From an uncultured Caryophanales bacterium (GTDB lineage: Bacteria > Bacillota_I > Bacilli_A > RFN20 > CAG-826), in the NCBI GenBank assembly GCA_946407815.1, contig CAMJPB010000001.1, forward strand, positions 496,001 through 560,000: DNA of 64,000 nucleotides. Reading direction: 5' to 3'. The position numbers and the translations under genes are program-made. Of the stretch, positions 1 to 8,779 are shown in pieces. The notes under the pieces are model-generated. The model had not been told where the DNA came from and did no database searches. It saw only the letters and a list, made by a program, of their open reading frames with translations. How positions within the stretch are numbered: the first letter of the stretch is position 1; each line of letters begins with the position of its first letter.

Positions 1-2180
1 ATTTCCTTCAATTAATTGATAAACACATCTCAATTCATATTATTAAGACAGGAATGTCTAATATAGACATAATGAACGAATCTACAATGCCTGAGAAGTA
101 TGGTTTTTCACCACTTCAAATTATTGATTTCAAAGGTCTTCGTGGAGACTCTTCCGATAATTTACCAGGCATTCCAGGTGTTGGAGATAAAACTGCAACC
201 CAATTAATTCAACAATATGGTTCATTTGAAGCAATTGTCGAAGCCGCCAAGAGTATGACTTCAAAAGTCGGGCAATCAATTGTCGCAAATCAAGAACAAG
301 GTAGACATTGTTATCAAATGGCTAAGATTGAGACAAATGTCGAACTTCCATTTAAGGTAGAAGATGTTATTTATCACGGTTACGACTTTGCAAAGATCCA
401 CGATTTTTGTGCATCTTTAGACATGAAACAACTTCTAAACAGACTTCCAACAGGTTTGAAAAAACTTTCATACGAAGAAAATATCGAAGTCAAATATGAA
501 GAAGTTGACTCACTAAAAGGCATTGATGTTGGAAACGAAATTGCTATCGCTTTAGACATTGAACCGGGTAATTATCATAAGTCCACCGTCTATGGAATGG
601 CTATCTGCACGCCTTCAAAAATCCTCTATATTCGTGAGGAAAATTTCAAAAATACCCAGGAATTCGCGGAGATTTTGAAAAATCCAGACATTAAAAAATA
701 CTGCTATGATTACAAAGCAATTAAGGTTGCTATGTCATATTTAGGATTTGAAGTTCAAGGTTTATATTTTGATGTTTTACTCGCTGCATACTTGCTTGAT
801 TCAACATTAAACAACAACCCTGATCAAATTATGAATTATCTCGGGCAAGATATTTCTTCAAACAAAGACGGACTTTCATTGTTTGATAATTCTGATCCAG
901 AAAGAACTGCTAAACTTGCATTCGCATCTAAACGTGTCGCGAATAAGTGCTTCACTGAGCTCGAACATCTTGAATGCAGAAAGCTCTATGACGAAGTAGA
1001 AATTCCACTTGCAAGTGTCTTAGCAGAAATTGAAATTGAAGGTTTCCCACTTCACGAAGATGTGCTTCTAAAAATGGGCGAAAACTTCAAAACAAATTTA
1101 GAAAATATTCGTTCAAGAATATATGGAATGGCAGGTCAAGAATTTAACATCGATTCACCTAAACAAGTCGGCGAAATCTTATATGGAAAACTTAACCTTG
1201 CTAACCCAGAAAAGACTAAATCAACATCGGTTGAAACTCTTAAATATTTAGTCGATAAACATCCAATTGTTAGTGAAATTCTATTATATAGAAAATACGC
1301 AAAACTTCTTTCAACTTATGTTGATGGATTAATCTCACAAATTCATGGAGATGGAAAGATTCACGCTATCTTTAATCAAGCCTTAACTCAAACAGGAAGG
1401 CTTTCATCTAGTGAGCCAAATTTACAAAATATTTCGGTTCGTGATGAAGAAGGAAAAATGATCAGAAAAGCCTTCTATTACGATGACGAAGATATCTCAA
1501 TTCTTTCCCTTGATTACAGTCAAATTGAACTTAGAATTTTAGCCTCACTTTCAGGTTGTAAAGCACTCCAAGCAGTCTTTGCAGCGGGCGAAGATATTCA
1601 CTCCGCTACTGCTAAACGAGTTTTCAAAACTGATAACCCAACAGCATTAGACAGAAGAAAAGCTAAGGCTGTTAACTTTGGTTTAATTTATGGTATTTCT
1701 GAGTTTGGTCTAGCAGAACAAATTGGCTGCACTAGAAAAGAAGCTAAAGAAATCATGACAAACTTCTTTGAAGCCTACCCAGAAATTAATGATTACTTTA
1801 GAAAAATTAATGAACAAGTTAATGATAAAGAATACGTCTCTACCTTGTTAGGTAGAAAACGATTCCTTCGTGAAATTCATGACGCTAATTATCAAGTTAG
1901 AGAATTTGCAAGACGTGCAGCAATGAATGCTCCAATTCAAGGAACTGCTGCTGATTTAATTAAGATTGCAATGATTCAAGTTAATAAAGCTCTTAAAGAT
2001 GAGAAATTAGAAAGCAAAATTATCTGTCAAATACACGACGAACTTCTTTTGAAAGTTCCATCGAAAGAGAAGGAAAAAGTATACAATTTAGTGAAAAATA
2101 TCATGGAAAATGCCATGAAATTAGATGTTAATTTAGAAGTAGACGGAGGATTCGGCCGCACTTGGTACGATTGTAAATAA
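1..2180 (+). CDS. polA: DNA polymerase I, 5'-truncated by the window edge
   Basis: Repair and Okazaki-fragment polymerase. The reading frame is open back to base 3, and the residues before the first ATG (base 54) look like the family's 5' nuclease region, so the true start lies outside the window and roughly 150 residues are missing. Numbering from base 54: helix-3-turn-helix of the 5' nuclease at 25-52 (GDSSDNLPGIPGVG), 3'-5' exonuclease-like fold at about 160-300, polymerase palm and fingers from about 330. Polymerase motifs A (DYSQIELR, near 487), B (KAVNFGLIYG, near 540) and C (HDE, near 661) are intact. The proofreading fold keeps an LDIE near 168 but the ExoIII Tyr/Asp segment is replaced by AFASKRVANK, so proofreading is probably lost, as in Bacillus enzymes. 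The stop overlaps the next start (TAATG). Confidence 0.97.
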   Translation, partial: FLQLIDKHISIHIIKTGMSNIDIMNESTMPEKYGFSPLQIIDFKGLRGDSSDNLPGIPGVGDKTATQLIQQYGSFEAIVEAAKSMTSKVGQSIVANQEQGRHCYQMAKIETNVELPFKVEDVIYHGYDFAKIHDFCASLDMKQLLNRLPTGLKKLSYEENIEVKYEEVDSLKGIDVGNEIAIALDIEPGNYHKSTVYGMAICTPSKILYIREENFKNTQEFAEILKNPDIKKYCYDYKAIKVAMSYLGFEVQGLYFDVLLAAYLLDSTLNNNPDQIMNYLGQDISSNKDGLSLFDNSDPERTAKLAFASKRVANKCFTELEHLECRKLYDEVEIPLASVLAEIEIEGFPLHEDVLLKMGENFKTNLENIRSRIYGMAGQEFNIDSPKQVGEILYGKLNLANPEKTKSTSVETLKYLVDKHPIVSEILLYRKYAKLLSTYVDGLISQIHGDGKIHAIFNQALTQTGRLSSSEPNLQNISVRDEEGKMIRKAFYYDDEDISILSLDYSQIELRILASLSGCKALQAVFAAGEDIHSATAKRVFKTDNPTALDRRKAKAVNFGLIYGISEFGLAEQIGCTRKEAKEIMTNFFEAYPEINDYFRKINEQVNDKEYVSTLLGRKRFLREIHDANYQVREFARRAAMNAPIQGTAADLIKIAMIQVNKALKDEKLESKIICQIHDELLLKVPSKEKEKVYNLVKNIMENAMKLDVNLEVDGGFGRTWYDCK
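644..680 (+). repeat. Recurrent palindromic motif, copy inside polA
   Basis: CCCAGGAATTCGCGGAGATT (655-674) inside perfect 8-bp arms TTTCAAAA (644-651) and TTTTGAAA (673-680). The coding reading TQEFAEILK looks natural. Confidence 0.6.
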
Positions 2181-3565
2181 TGCCAGAATTTCCAGAAGTA
2201 CATGTCGTAATTGAAAAGTTAAAAACAAAAGTACTCAACAAAACAATCTTGGGTATTGATGTTTTAAGAGAGCAAACAATTGAAGGAGATGTTGCTGATT
2301 TCAAAAAGAAACTTACTGGGGGCACCATCAAAGATATTGAACAAGTTGGTAAATTCTTAGTCTTCCATTTAGATAACAAAAATGTTCTTATCTCACACCT
2401 AAGAATGGAAGGAAAATACTTCTTTAAAGATGAAGATTCATCTTTAGGAAAACATGATTTAGTCATATTCCACTTAAACGGCGATAAAAAGCTTATTTAT
2501 AATGACACTCGAAGATTTGGAAGAATGAGTGTTGAAAGTGAATCAAATTATATGGACGTTGCTCCATTAAATAATGTCGGTCCAGATCCATTCAAAATGA
2601 AAGACGCTTCTCTTTTAGTGAAAGCCTATAAAAATAAAACAATTCCAATCAAAACAGCACTTTTAGATCAAAGCATTATGTCAGGTTTAGGAAATATTTA
2701 CACTGATGAGGTTTTATTTGAAACAAAAGTTCATCCTGAAACACCTGCTAAAATGGTTAATCGCCAAAAGCTAGAAGAAATTCTTAAATCTTCAAAAGCT
2801 GTTTTAAAAAGAGCAATGGTCGCAGGTGGCTCCACCATTCACTCATTCCAATCTGAAGAAGGCATCGCTGGAGACTTCCAAGTTCAATTAAAAGTCTATG
2901 GCAAGAAAGACTCAAAATGTCCAAATTGTGGCACTCCATTTAGAAAGATTTTCGTTAATGGAAGAGGCACCACTTATTGCCCAAATTGTCAAAAAAACCC
3001 AGGAATTCCTGTACTTTTTGGTGTTACAGGTCCGATTGGATCGGGAAAATCCACTGTTTCTGAGCTAATCGCAAAACACGGTTTTATTCATTTAGATTGT
3101 GACGAAATAGTCCATGATTTATATAAAACTAAGTCAATGCAAACTAGACTATCTTCAATAATCCCAGGTTTAAAAATCGTTGATGGAGACATTGATAGAA
3201 AGTGGCTAAAAAACTACTTAATCGAAAACCCAAATAAAAAGAGAAGATTAGAGCAAGTTGTCCATAAAGAAGTTGTTAACGAAGTCGAAAAGGCTCTCAA
3301 GCATTCTTCCAAACCAATCGTTTTAGAAGCAACTTTCTTATTTGAAACTGACCTTTATCTTTTATGTGATAAAACTATCTATGTTTCAGTAAAAAAACAG
3401 AGTCAAAAAGAGCACCTCAAAAATAGATCGGACGACGTTGAAAAAGCATTAAAATTAAATGCTAATTTCAACGAGAATAATAAGAAAAAAGCGACCATTA
3501 TCATTCTTAATGATAAAGACGTCGCTAACTTAAAGAAACAAGTTGATGCTATTTTCGGTAAATAG
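2180..3565 (+). CDS. mutM-coaE: MutM-CoaE fusion: formamidopyrimidine-DNA glycosylase joined to dephospho-CoA kinase
   Basis: Residues 1-272 are a complete Fpg/MutM glycosylase, which excises oxidised purines such as 8-oxoG. It starts MPEFPEV (catalytic Pro2 and Glu3), has the GKFLVFHL lysine segment and ends in a four-cysteine zinc finger with the NGRGTTYC arginine (about 250-271). Without a stop or new start codon the frame continues at about 277 into a CoaE kinase (last step of CoA synthesis): P-loop GPIGSGKST at 284-292, LDCDEIVHDL, and the lid-like EATFLFE segment. In most Bacillota these are two adjacent genes in this same order after polA. The junction contains a run of seven A (2991-2997), so a sequencing indel should be excluded, but the given frame keeps both domains whole. 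The 3' end overlaps convergent dnaI by 17 nt. Confidence 0.9.
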   Translation: MPEFPEVHVVIEKLKTKVLNKTILGIDVLREQTIEGDVADFKKKLTGGTIKDIEQVGKFLVFHLDNKNVLISHLRMEGKYFFKDEDSSLGKHDLVIFHLNGDKKLIYNDTRRFGRMSVESESNYMDVAPLNNVGPDPFKMKDASLLVKAYKNKTIPIKTALLDQSIMSGLGNIYTDEVLFETKVHPETPAKMVNRQKLEEILKSSKAVLKRAMVAGGSTIHSFQSEEGIAGDFQVQLKVYGKKDSKCPNCGTPFRKIFVNGRGTTYCPNCQKNPGIPVLFGVTGPIGSGKSTVSELIAKHGFIHLDCDEIVHDLYKTKSMQTRLSSIIPGLKIVDGDIDRKWLKNYLIENPNKKRRLEQVVHKEVVNEVEKALKHSSKPIVLEATFLFETDLYLLCDKTIYVSVKKQSQKEHLKNRSDDVEKALKLNANFNENNKKKATIIILNDKDVANLKKQVDAIFGK

Positions 3566-4472
3566 ATGCGCCCGTAAGGTCGTATTCTTTTACGCACATA
3601 TCATTTAGAAGATTACCGAGTTGTTTTCCGCGTATTGCGCCACCATTTCTTCCGCTTGAATATAATTGTTGAATCTCATCAATTGTGAATTCAGAAGAGA
3701 ACAAGGTGAGCTTATCGTTATGACTTCGCTCATTAAGAATTGGCAAAACGATTTGATCACGAATCAAGTCGTTTTTATATTCTTGACCAAAGTCATCTAT
3801 TACGAGTAATGGGACTTTACAAAGATTATCAATTGTTTTCTTAAATGTTTCTTTGTCTTCGTAGGCAATATCGGCGAGAGCTTTAAACTGTTTGGCAGCG
3901 TTTATAACGGCGACTTGGCCAAGGCCTTGAGCGATAAATTCGTTAGCAAATGTTACTAAAACAAAAGATTTACCGACTTTGTGGTTACCTTTTACAAATA
4001 ACCAGCGGTGAGATTTACCTTTAATTATATTTACAAATTCTTTAATTAAAGGACGACGATTTTCACTTAAATCTAAATTTTTAAGAACAGAATTCTTCCA
4101 TTCTGGTGGGAAATCTTTTGCAATATATTTAGCGTCTAACTCCATTTCATCGATTAACTTTTTGCAAGGCTCACTTCTAGTGGTCAAATATGAGCCATCT
4201 TTATAAACATAAACTGAAATATGAGGAGTTTTTTTAGGACATTTGTCAAAACCTGGACAGTTTTTACAAATGTTAAAATCTTCTTGGTAATCTGCAAGTT
4301 TGCCAATGTTATCTCTAACTTCCTTATTTGTTAAACCTAAAGGTTTAAGAGATTCATAAACGTCTTTGTCGGAGCGAAGGGCATCGCAAAGTTCTTCGAT
4401 AAGTTTTTTCATATCGACATTTTTAGAAAGAATGTCTTTAGAATTAAATTCTTGTAGTTCTTTATCTGCCAT
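3549..4472 (-). CDS. dnaI: Primosomal protein DnaI, helicase loader
   Basis: AAA+ ATPase that loads the replicative helicase with DnaB and DnaD. The N-terminal region has a likely zinc-binding cluster near residues 70-80 (CKNC...CP, with a further Cys downstream), as in B. subtilis DnaI. The ATPase domain shows Walker A GNHKVGKS near 160 and Walker B LLVIDDFGQE near 220; 307 residues is the usual size. Its start overlaps the end of dnaB by 11 nt, so the two are translationally coupled. The coupling dnaB-dnaI is the Bacillota arrangement. Confidence 0.93.
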   Translation of the reverse strand: MADKELQEFNSKDILSKNVDMKKLIEELCDALRSDKDVYESLKPLGLTNKEVRDNIGKLADYQEDFNICKNCPGFDKCPKKTPHISVYVYKDGSYLTTRSEPCKKLIDEMELDAKYIAKDFPPEWKNSVLKNLDLSENRRPLIKEFVNIIKGKSHRWLFVKGNHKVGKSFVLVTFANEFIAQGLGQVAVINAAKQFKALADIAYEDKETFKKTIDNLCKVPLLVIDDFGQEYKNDLIRDQIVLPILNERSHNDKLTLFSSEFTIDEIQQLYSSGRNGGAIRGKQLGNLLNDMCVKEYDLTGASIYRK

Positions 4473-5703
4473 TTTTCTTTACCTCCAAATCGTTTAATAG
4501 TTCGTTCATTTCATCTAAAGAAATTTCACTTTCCTCCACCTCTACTTCTTTTTTAGTGGTAGAAACTTTCTTTTTAGATGTATTTTTAACACATAATTTC
4601 TTTAAATAATTCATTGCATCTACTGCAGTTTTCACGCCTTCTCTTGTTAAAGAAGCAGCGATTTTCTCAGCATAGTTTTTTGATAAAACATTGTCATTTT
4701 TATTAAGAACATAATCGATAACAACGTTAATAATAGAATTTGGTAATCCATATTCTTTCGATAATGAATTAACAATTGCAATATCACTTTTTGCTGGTTT
4801 AGCGCCATTTTGTCTGTCTTTCAATAACTGTATTGGAGTTGCATTTTCAATGTCTCTAATGTATTTGGCATTTTCTGAATCTCCACTAACAATACTTGTC
4901 TCATAATTCTTAGATGGAGCATAACGAATGTCATTTATACAATGATTTTTTATGTTTTCAAAATCTAAGTGGATTTGTCCTTCCGGAATATATTCATCAA
5001 TGACAATAAATGCCATGCGTTTTTCATCCAAACCAAATAAAGTTGCAAGTCTAGATATTTCCTTCATGTCTTTCTTCTTAAAAGTAGAAGTATCAATGCC
5101 AGAGTTTTCACTTATGTATCTAAAGAATAAATCATAATTGAAATCTAATTTGGCACGACCGTGTTCTCTATCGAGAATCTGCAATCCAAACTCTTTTCTA
5201 AATGAAGGATCATCAACATCAATCTTATAAACATCCAAGAATGAAGCACTGACTTCGTGATATTCTTCTGGGATTGTTAAATTGACTTTCCACTTATTCG
5301 CGAGTCTTTTTGCTTCTTTCTCTCCAACGCTTAAGATGAGTAATCCTTTAAATAAAACGTCATCAAAGAATGCTTTTGGAGATTTAGGAGAGTAAATTAC
5401 ATAAATGTAACATCTTACATCTTCTTGCTTTGATTCGTATGTTCTAATTAAACCAACCGCCTCCAAGTAGTGGCGAGCACTTAAAAACTCACTTCCGGTT
5501 AACTGCATGGACTTTAGTAATTGTTGTAGCTTCAAAATTGAGCCTTCGTTAGACTTATTTTGGGTTGATAAAGTAAGGTACAAACTTGTTGCTTTCGCCC
5601 CGATGATTGGTTGGTAAAGTTCAAGGAGTGAATCCCTGTCCATGTTAGTAATTAAGGAGGCGACCCTTATTTCATAAAAGTCGTTTTTCGATACGTAGTC
5701 CAT
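4462..5703 (-). CDS. dnaB: Replication initiation and membrane-attachment protein DnaB (Bacillota type)
   Basis: Primosome assembly protein of the DnaB/DnaD family (not the helicase). Recognised from the N-terminal winged-helix region (DSLLELYQPIIGAKATSLYLTLS), the DnaB_2-type middle domain with the segment YGLPNSIINVVIDYVL, and its place before dnaI. 413 residues, slightly shorter than B. subtilis DnaB (about 470). The C-terminal tail is rich in Lys and Glu. A promoter with TTGAAA (5735-5740), a 17-nt spacer and TAGATT (5712-5717) ends 8 nt before the ATG, which predicts a leaderless mRNA. DnaA boxes lie just upstream. The nrdR gene that usually precedes dnaB is absent here. Confidence 0.9.
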   Translation of the reverse strand: MDYVSKNDFYEIRVASLITNMDRDSLLELYQPIIGAKATSLYLTLSTQNKSNEGSILKLQQLLKSMQLTGSEFLSARHYLEAVGLIRTYESKQEDVRCYIYVIYSPKSPKAFFDDVLFKGLLILSVGEKEAKRLANKWKVNLTIPEEYHEVSASFLDVYKIDVDDPSFRKEFGLQILDREHGRAKLDFNYDLFFRYISENSGIDTSTFKKKDMKEISRLATLFGLDEKRMAFIVIDEYIPEGQIHLDFENIKNHCINDIRYAPSKNYETSIVSGDSENAKYIRDIENATPIQLLKDRQNGAKPAKSDIAIVNSLSKEYGLPNSIINVVIDYVLNKNDNVLSKNYAEKIAASLTREGVKTAVDAMNYLKKLCVKNTSKKKVSTTKKEVEVEESEISLDEMNELLNDLEVKKNGR

Positions 5704-5740
5704 TGCTCAATAATCTACCAAAATGATACCACCTTTTCAA
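5701..5740 (-). promoter_or_regulatory. dnaB promoter, predicted leaderless
   Basis: On the minus strand: -35 TTGAAA at 5740-5735, 17-nt spacer, -10 TAGATT at 5717-5712, then 8 nt to the ATG at 5703. There is no Shine-Dalgarno sequence; transcription would begin at or beside the start codon. Confidence 0.6.
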
Positions 5741-5777
5741 TCAAAAAATTCGATGAATTCTACACTATTTTTGGACT

Positions 5778-5869
5778 GTGGATAACTTAACCACATTAAT
5801 CCATTTTGTTTCCTACAATTTATCGATACTTTTTTATCTTTAACAAAGTTATCCCCAAAGTTATCCACA
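5778..5869. promoter_or_regulatory. DnaA-box cluster between dnaB and the ROK kinase gene
   Basis: Two perfect DnaA boxes in opposite orientation, TGTGGATAA (5778-5786) and TTATCCACA (5861-5869), plus two one-mismatch boxes, TTAACCACA (5787-5795) and TTATCCCCA (5849-5857), in an A+T-rich spacer. In B. subtilis the nrdR-dnaB-dnaI promoter region is one of the chromosomal DnaA-box clusters outside oriC, and DnaA regulates that operon. The same control is the simplest reading here. No dnaA or dnaN gene is nearby, so this is not presented as oriC. Confidence 0.7.
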
Positions 5870-5903
5870 GTGAAAAATATTTTATTTTTATTTCTTTAAC
5901 CCA

Positions 5904-5918
5904 TATAATGTAGTTGTA
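5904..5918 (+). promoter_or_regulatory. ROK kinase -10 box, predicted leaderless start
   Basis: TATAAT at 5904-5909 lies 8 nt before the ATG at 5918. No ribosome binding site can fit and the -35 is weak. Confidence 0.55.
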
Positions 5919-6760
5919 TGCGTAAGGTTTTAGCATTTGATATCGGCGGCACAAATATGCGCTGTGCCCTAGTAAATGAGAAATTTGAAATCGAGAAAAG
6001 AATCGATCTTTCTACAGTGACTGGTGACCCAGAAGCTTTTATGAACAACTGCATCAAGTTAGCGGAACAATTTCCGCTCCAAGATGTCGTTGCAATAGGA
6101 GCGGGAGTTCCGGGTGTTGTTAACCGCGAAACTGGGGAAATTTTAGACCTTCCACATGTCCACATTCAGAACGTTCAATTTGGTAAGATTTTAAGTGAAA
6201 ACTTTAACGTTCCTGTTTACCTCAGAAATGACGCTGAGGTAGCGTGTTTAGGCGAAGCCTACTTAGGAGCTGGAAAAGAATATGAAAGAGTATTTTTCAT
6301 CACTGTTTCTACCGGGCTAGGGGGTGCTTTATGTGTGGACCAAAAAAACCAAGATTATGTTACTGAAATTGGGCATACAAAATTTATGTATCAGAACACC
6401 CTTCAAGAGTACGGTCTAGTCTCTGGAATTAATATCACAAAACTTATCAAGATGAACAATATTAAAGGTATTGAATCAGCCAGAGATATGTTTCATGGTG
6501 TTAGAGAAAAAAATCCGGAAGCGCTTAGACTTTATAAAGAATGGTTCATGATTCTTGATAAGTTTGTGAAATTAATTACTGATTCCTATGTTCCTGACAT
6601 TATTTGTATGACAGGAGGACTAATGAAAGCAAAGGATGTTTTCTTTGAAAAACTTAAAGAAGCAAATCCTGATGTAAACATTGTTGAGTGCCACTTCTCT
6701 GAGAGCGCCGGGATTATGGGCGCTAGTGTGTACGCACTACAATGTGCGAAAATTATTTGA
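5918..6760 (+). CDS. ROK-family sugar kinase (glucokinase-like)
   Basis: Cytoplasmic kinase that phosphorylates a hexose, probably glucose or an amino sugar, with ATP. Seen: N-terminal phosphate-binding motif FDIGGTNMR, catalytic Asp in LRNDAEVAC, the STGLGGAL phosphate loop, and the C-terminal MTGGLM adenosine motif. The usual ROK zinc site (Cys cluster after EIGH) is missing: the segment after EIGHTK has no cysteines, as in zinc-free ROK members. 280 residues is near the family norm. The substrate cannot be fixed from sequence; it stands alone between dnaB and thrS. Confidence 0.85.
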   Translation: MRKVLAFDIGGTNMRCALVNEKFEIEKRIDLSTVTGDPEAFMNNCIKLAEQFPLQDVVAIGAGVPGVVNRETGEILDLPHVHIQNVQFGKILSENFNVPVYLRNDAEVACLGEAYLGAGKEYERVFFITVSTGLGGALCVDQKNQDYVTEIGHTKFMYQNTLQEYGLVSGINITKLIKMNNIKGIESARDMFHGVREKNPEALRLYKEWFMILDKFVKLITDSYVPDIICMTGGLMKAKDVFFEKLKEANPDVNIVECHFSESAGIMGASVYALQCAKII

Positions 6761-6785
6761 TTTATATTCTATTTAGGAATATATT
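6757..6785 (+). promoter_or_regulatory. thrS promoter
   Basis: TTGATT (6757-6762, overlapping the stop codon of the preceding gene), a 17-nt spacer and TATATT (6780-6785). It starts the T-box leader a few bases downstream. Confidence 0.55.
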
Positions 6786-6789
6786 TATT

Positions 6790-7010
6790 ATTGCGATGAC
6801 GAAGACACGTCATTGAAAACTTCTTGTGTAGAGAGGGGACACTAAGGTGAAAGGTTCCTACAAGAAATTCAATGGTACCACTTCCGAGCTTCTATAAACC
6901 AATATAGACGAATAACTCCCGTTAAAGAGTACTTGAGAGTATAACACTTCGTGTTATAAATTAAGGTGGTACCGCGTTAATAGCGTCCTTAAACAGGGCG
7001 CTTTTTATTT
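6790..7010 (+). ncRNA. T-box riboswitch (tRNA-Thr sensing) upstream of thrS
   Basis: The leader ends in the invariant T-box sequence AAGGTGGTACCGCG (6963-6976) followed by a terminator hairpin GCGTCCT/AGGGCGC (6983-7001) and a T run. A likely specifier is ACC (6877-6879, Thr), followed by a purine; the neighbouring ACU would also read Thr. Uncharged tRNA-Thr is expected to stabilise the antiterminator and switch on thrS. Class and location are clear; stem I details were not folded. Confidence 0.93.
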
Positions 7011-7029
7011 ACTTTAGGAGGTAAAAAAT

Positions 7030-8766
7030 ATGACCGACTTTGAAAAACTTAATCACTCAACTTCACACCTTATGGCAGAGGCAATTTCTCACCTTTATCC
7101 AAATGCCAAGTTTGGATTTGGTCCAGCAATTGAGGAAGGTTATTACTATGATGTTGATTTTGGTGATCAACAAATTACAGATGCTGATTTTCCTGCAATT
7201 GAGGCTGAAATGAGAAAAATTTCTGCTAAAAACGAAAAGATTGAAAGAGTTGAAGTTACAAAAGAAGAAGCTAAAAAGTTATTTAAGGACAATCCTTATA
7301 AACTTGAGCTTATCGAAGGAATTGAAGGACAAATTACTATTTACAAACAAGGTGAATGGTTTGACCTTTGCGCAGGACCTCATGTTGAGTCCACAGGTAA
7401 GATTCAAAACTTCAAACTTTTAAACATTGCAGGTGCCTATTGGAGAGGCGATTCTAAAAATAAACAACTCGTTAGAATTTATGGAACTTCATGGCCAAGC
7501 AAGAAAGAATTAGATAACTATCTAAAAGTTCTTGAAGAACGTAAACTTAGAGATCACAGAAAGCTTGGTAAAGAACTTGGTTTATTTATGATTTCAGAAT
7601 ACGGACCAGGTTTCCCATTCTTCCTTCCAAAAGGAATGATCTTAAGGAATGAACTTGAAAACTTCTGGTACAAGATTCATGAACAAAATGGTTATGTTTT
7701 TGTCAAAACTCCAATGATGATGGATGTTGAACTTTGGAAGATTTCAGGTCACTACTATCACTATAGAGAAAATATGTTCTTCTCCAAGATTGATGATGAA
7801 GAATATGCAATTAAACCAATGAACTGCCCTGGTTCAATTCTTGTTTACAAGAATGATCTCCACTCATTTAGAGATCTTCCTATCAGAATGGGCGAACTCG
7901 GACACGTTCATAGATATGAAGCATCCGGTGCTTTAGCAGGTTTATTCAGAGTTAGAGCATTTACCCAAGATGATGCGCATGTTTTCTGTACACTTGATCA
8001 ATTAGAAGATGAAATTACTAAATTATTAGCATTATTTGACAAGATTTATTCAATCTTCAAACTTAGCTATCATATTGAACTTTCTACTAGACCAGAATCT
8101 GGCACCATCGGAGATGAAGAAGTCTGGAGAAGAAGTGAAGAAATTCTTGCCAAAGCATGTCAAAAAACTGGTAGAGAATTCAAAGTTAATCCAGGTGATG
8201 GGGCATTCTATGGTCCAAAACTTGACTTTAAACTTAGAGACTCAATGAATAGAATTTGGCAATGTGGCACCATTCAACTTGATATGAACTTACCAGAAAG
8301 ATTTGACGTTACTTATGTTGACTCTGATGGTGAGAAGAAAAGACCTGTTATGCTTCACCGCGCGATCTTTGGTTCTATCGAAAGATTTATTGGTATTATT
8401 ACAGAGCATTTTGGAGGTGCATTCCCACTTTGGTTATCACCAGAACACGTTAGAGTTTTACCTGTAAATAACGAGTTCCATCTTCAAAAAGCCCAGGAAA
8501 TCGTGGAGATTTTGAAGAAAAATGGTATTCGTGCATCACTTGACGCAGGTGAAGATAAACTTGGTTATAGAATGAGAAATTCCCAAGTTAATAAAGTACC
8601 TTATACAGTTGTCGTTGGTGACAAAGAAAAAGAAGAAAATTCAGTCACTTATCGTCACTTTGGTTGTAAAGCTCAACATAATGTCTCACTTGATGATTTC
8701 ATCAAATTATTAAAAGATGAGATTGAGAGTAAAGCTTTACCAAATTACGAAGAACAACAAAATTAG
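7030..8766 (+). CDS. thrS: Threonyl-tRNA synthetase, lacking the N-terminal TGS domain
   Basis: Charges tRNA-Thr. It begins directly at the editing domain (HSTSH at residues 9-13, and CAGPH further on, both editing-site motifs), so post-transfer editing should work. The class II core keeps the zinc ligands in MNCPGS, TQDDAHVF and HRAIFGS, and the anticodon-binding domain follows (KAQEIVEIL, LGYRMR). At 578 residues it is about 60 shorter than usual because the TGS domain is absent. A strong AGGAGG precedes the ATG. The anticodon-binding part contains one copy of the recurrent CCAGGAAATC motif (8481-8518). Confidence 0.97.
   Translation: MTDFEKLNHSTSHLMAEAISHLYPNAKFGFGPAIEEGYYYDVDFGDQQITDADFPAIEAEMRKISAKNEKIERVEVTKEEAKKLFKDNPYKLELIEGIEGQITIYKQGEWFDLCAGPHVESTGKIQNFKLLNIAGAYWRGDSKNKQLVRIYGTSWPSKKELDNYLKVLEERKLRDHRKLGKELGLFMISEYGPGFPFFLPKGMILRNELENFWYKIHEQNGYVFVKTPMMMDVELWKISGHYYHYRENMFFSKIDDEEYAIKPMNCPGSILVYKNDLHSFRDLPIRMGELGHVHRYEASGALAGLFRVRAFTQDDAHVFCTLDQLEDEITKLLALFDKIYSIFKLSYHIELSTRPESGTIGDEEVWRRSEEILAKACQKTGREFKVNPGDGAFYGPKLDFKLRDSMNRIWQCGTIQLDMNLPERFDVTYVDSDGEKKRPVMLHRAIFGSIERFIGIITEHFGGAFPLWLSPEHVRVLPVNNEFHLQKAQEIVEILKKNGIRASLDAGEDKLGYRMRNSQVNKVPYTVVVGDKEKEENSVTYRHFGCKAQHNVSLDDFIKLLKDEIESKALPNYEEQQN
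8481..8518 (+). repeat. Recurrent palindromic motif, copy inside thrS
   Basis: Core CCAGGAAATCGTGGAGATTT flanked by perfect 9-bp arms TCTTCAAAA (8481-8489) and TTTTGAAGA (8510-8518). It uses codons such as cag, gtg, gag and ttg that are uncommon in this gene. Confidence 0.65.
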
Positions 8767-8779
8767 TTGACATCACTTT

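Noticed and set aside
5704-5917. Possible replication origin
   Set aside because: DnaA boxes are present, but there are only about four and no dnaA/dnaN, and the known DnaA-regulated dnaB promoter explains them better.
8481-8518. The motif as an inserted palindromic element of the Rickettsia type
   Set aside because: The encoded residues (AQEIVEILKK) align with ordinary ThrRS sequence and lengths are normal, so nothing was inserted.
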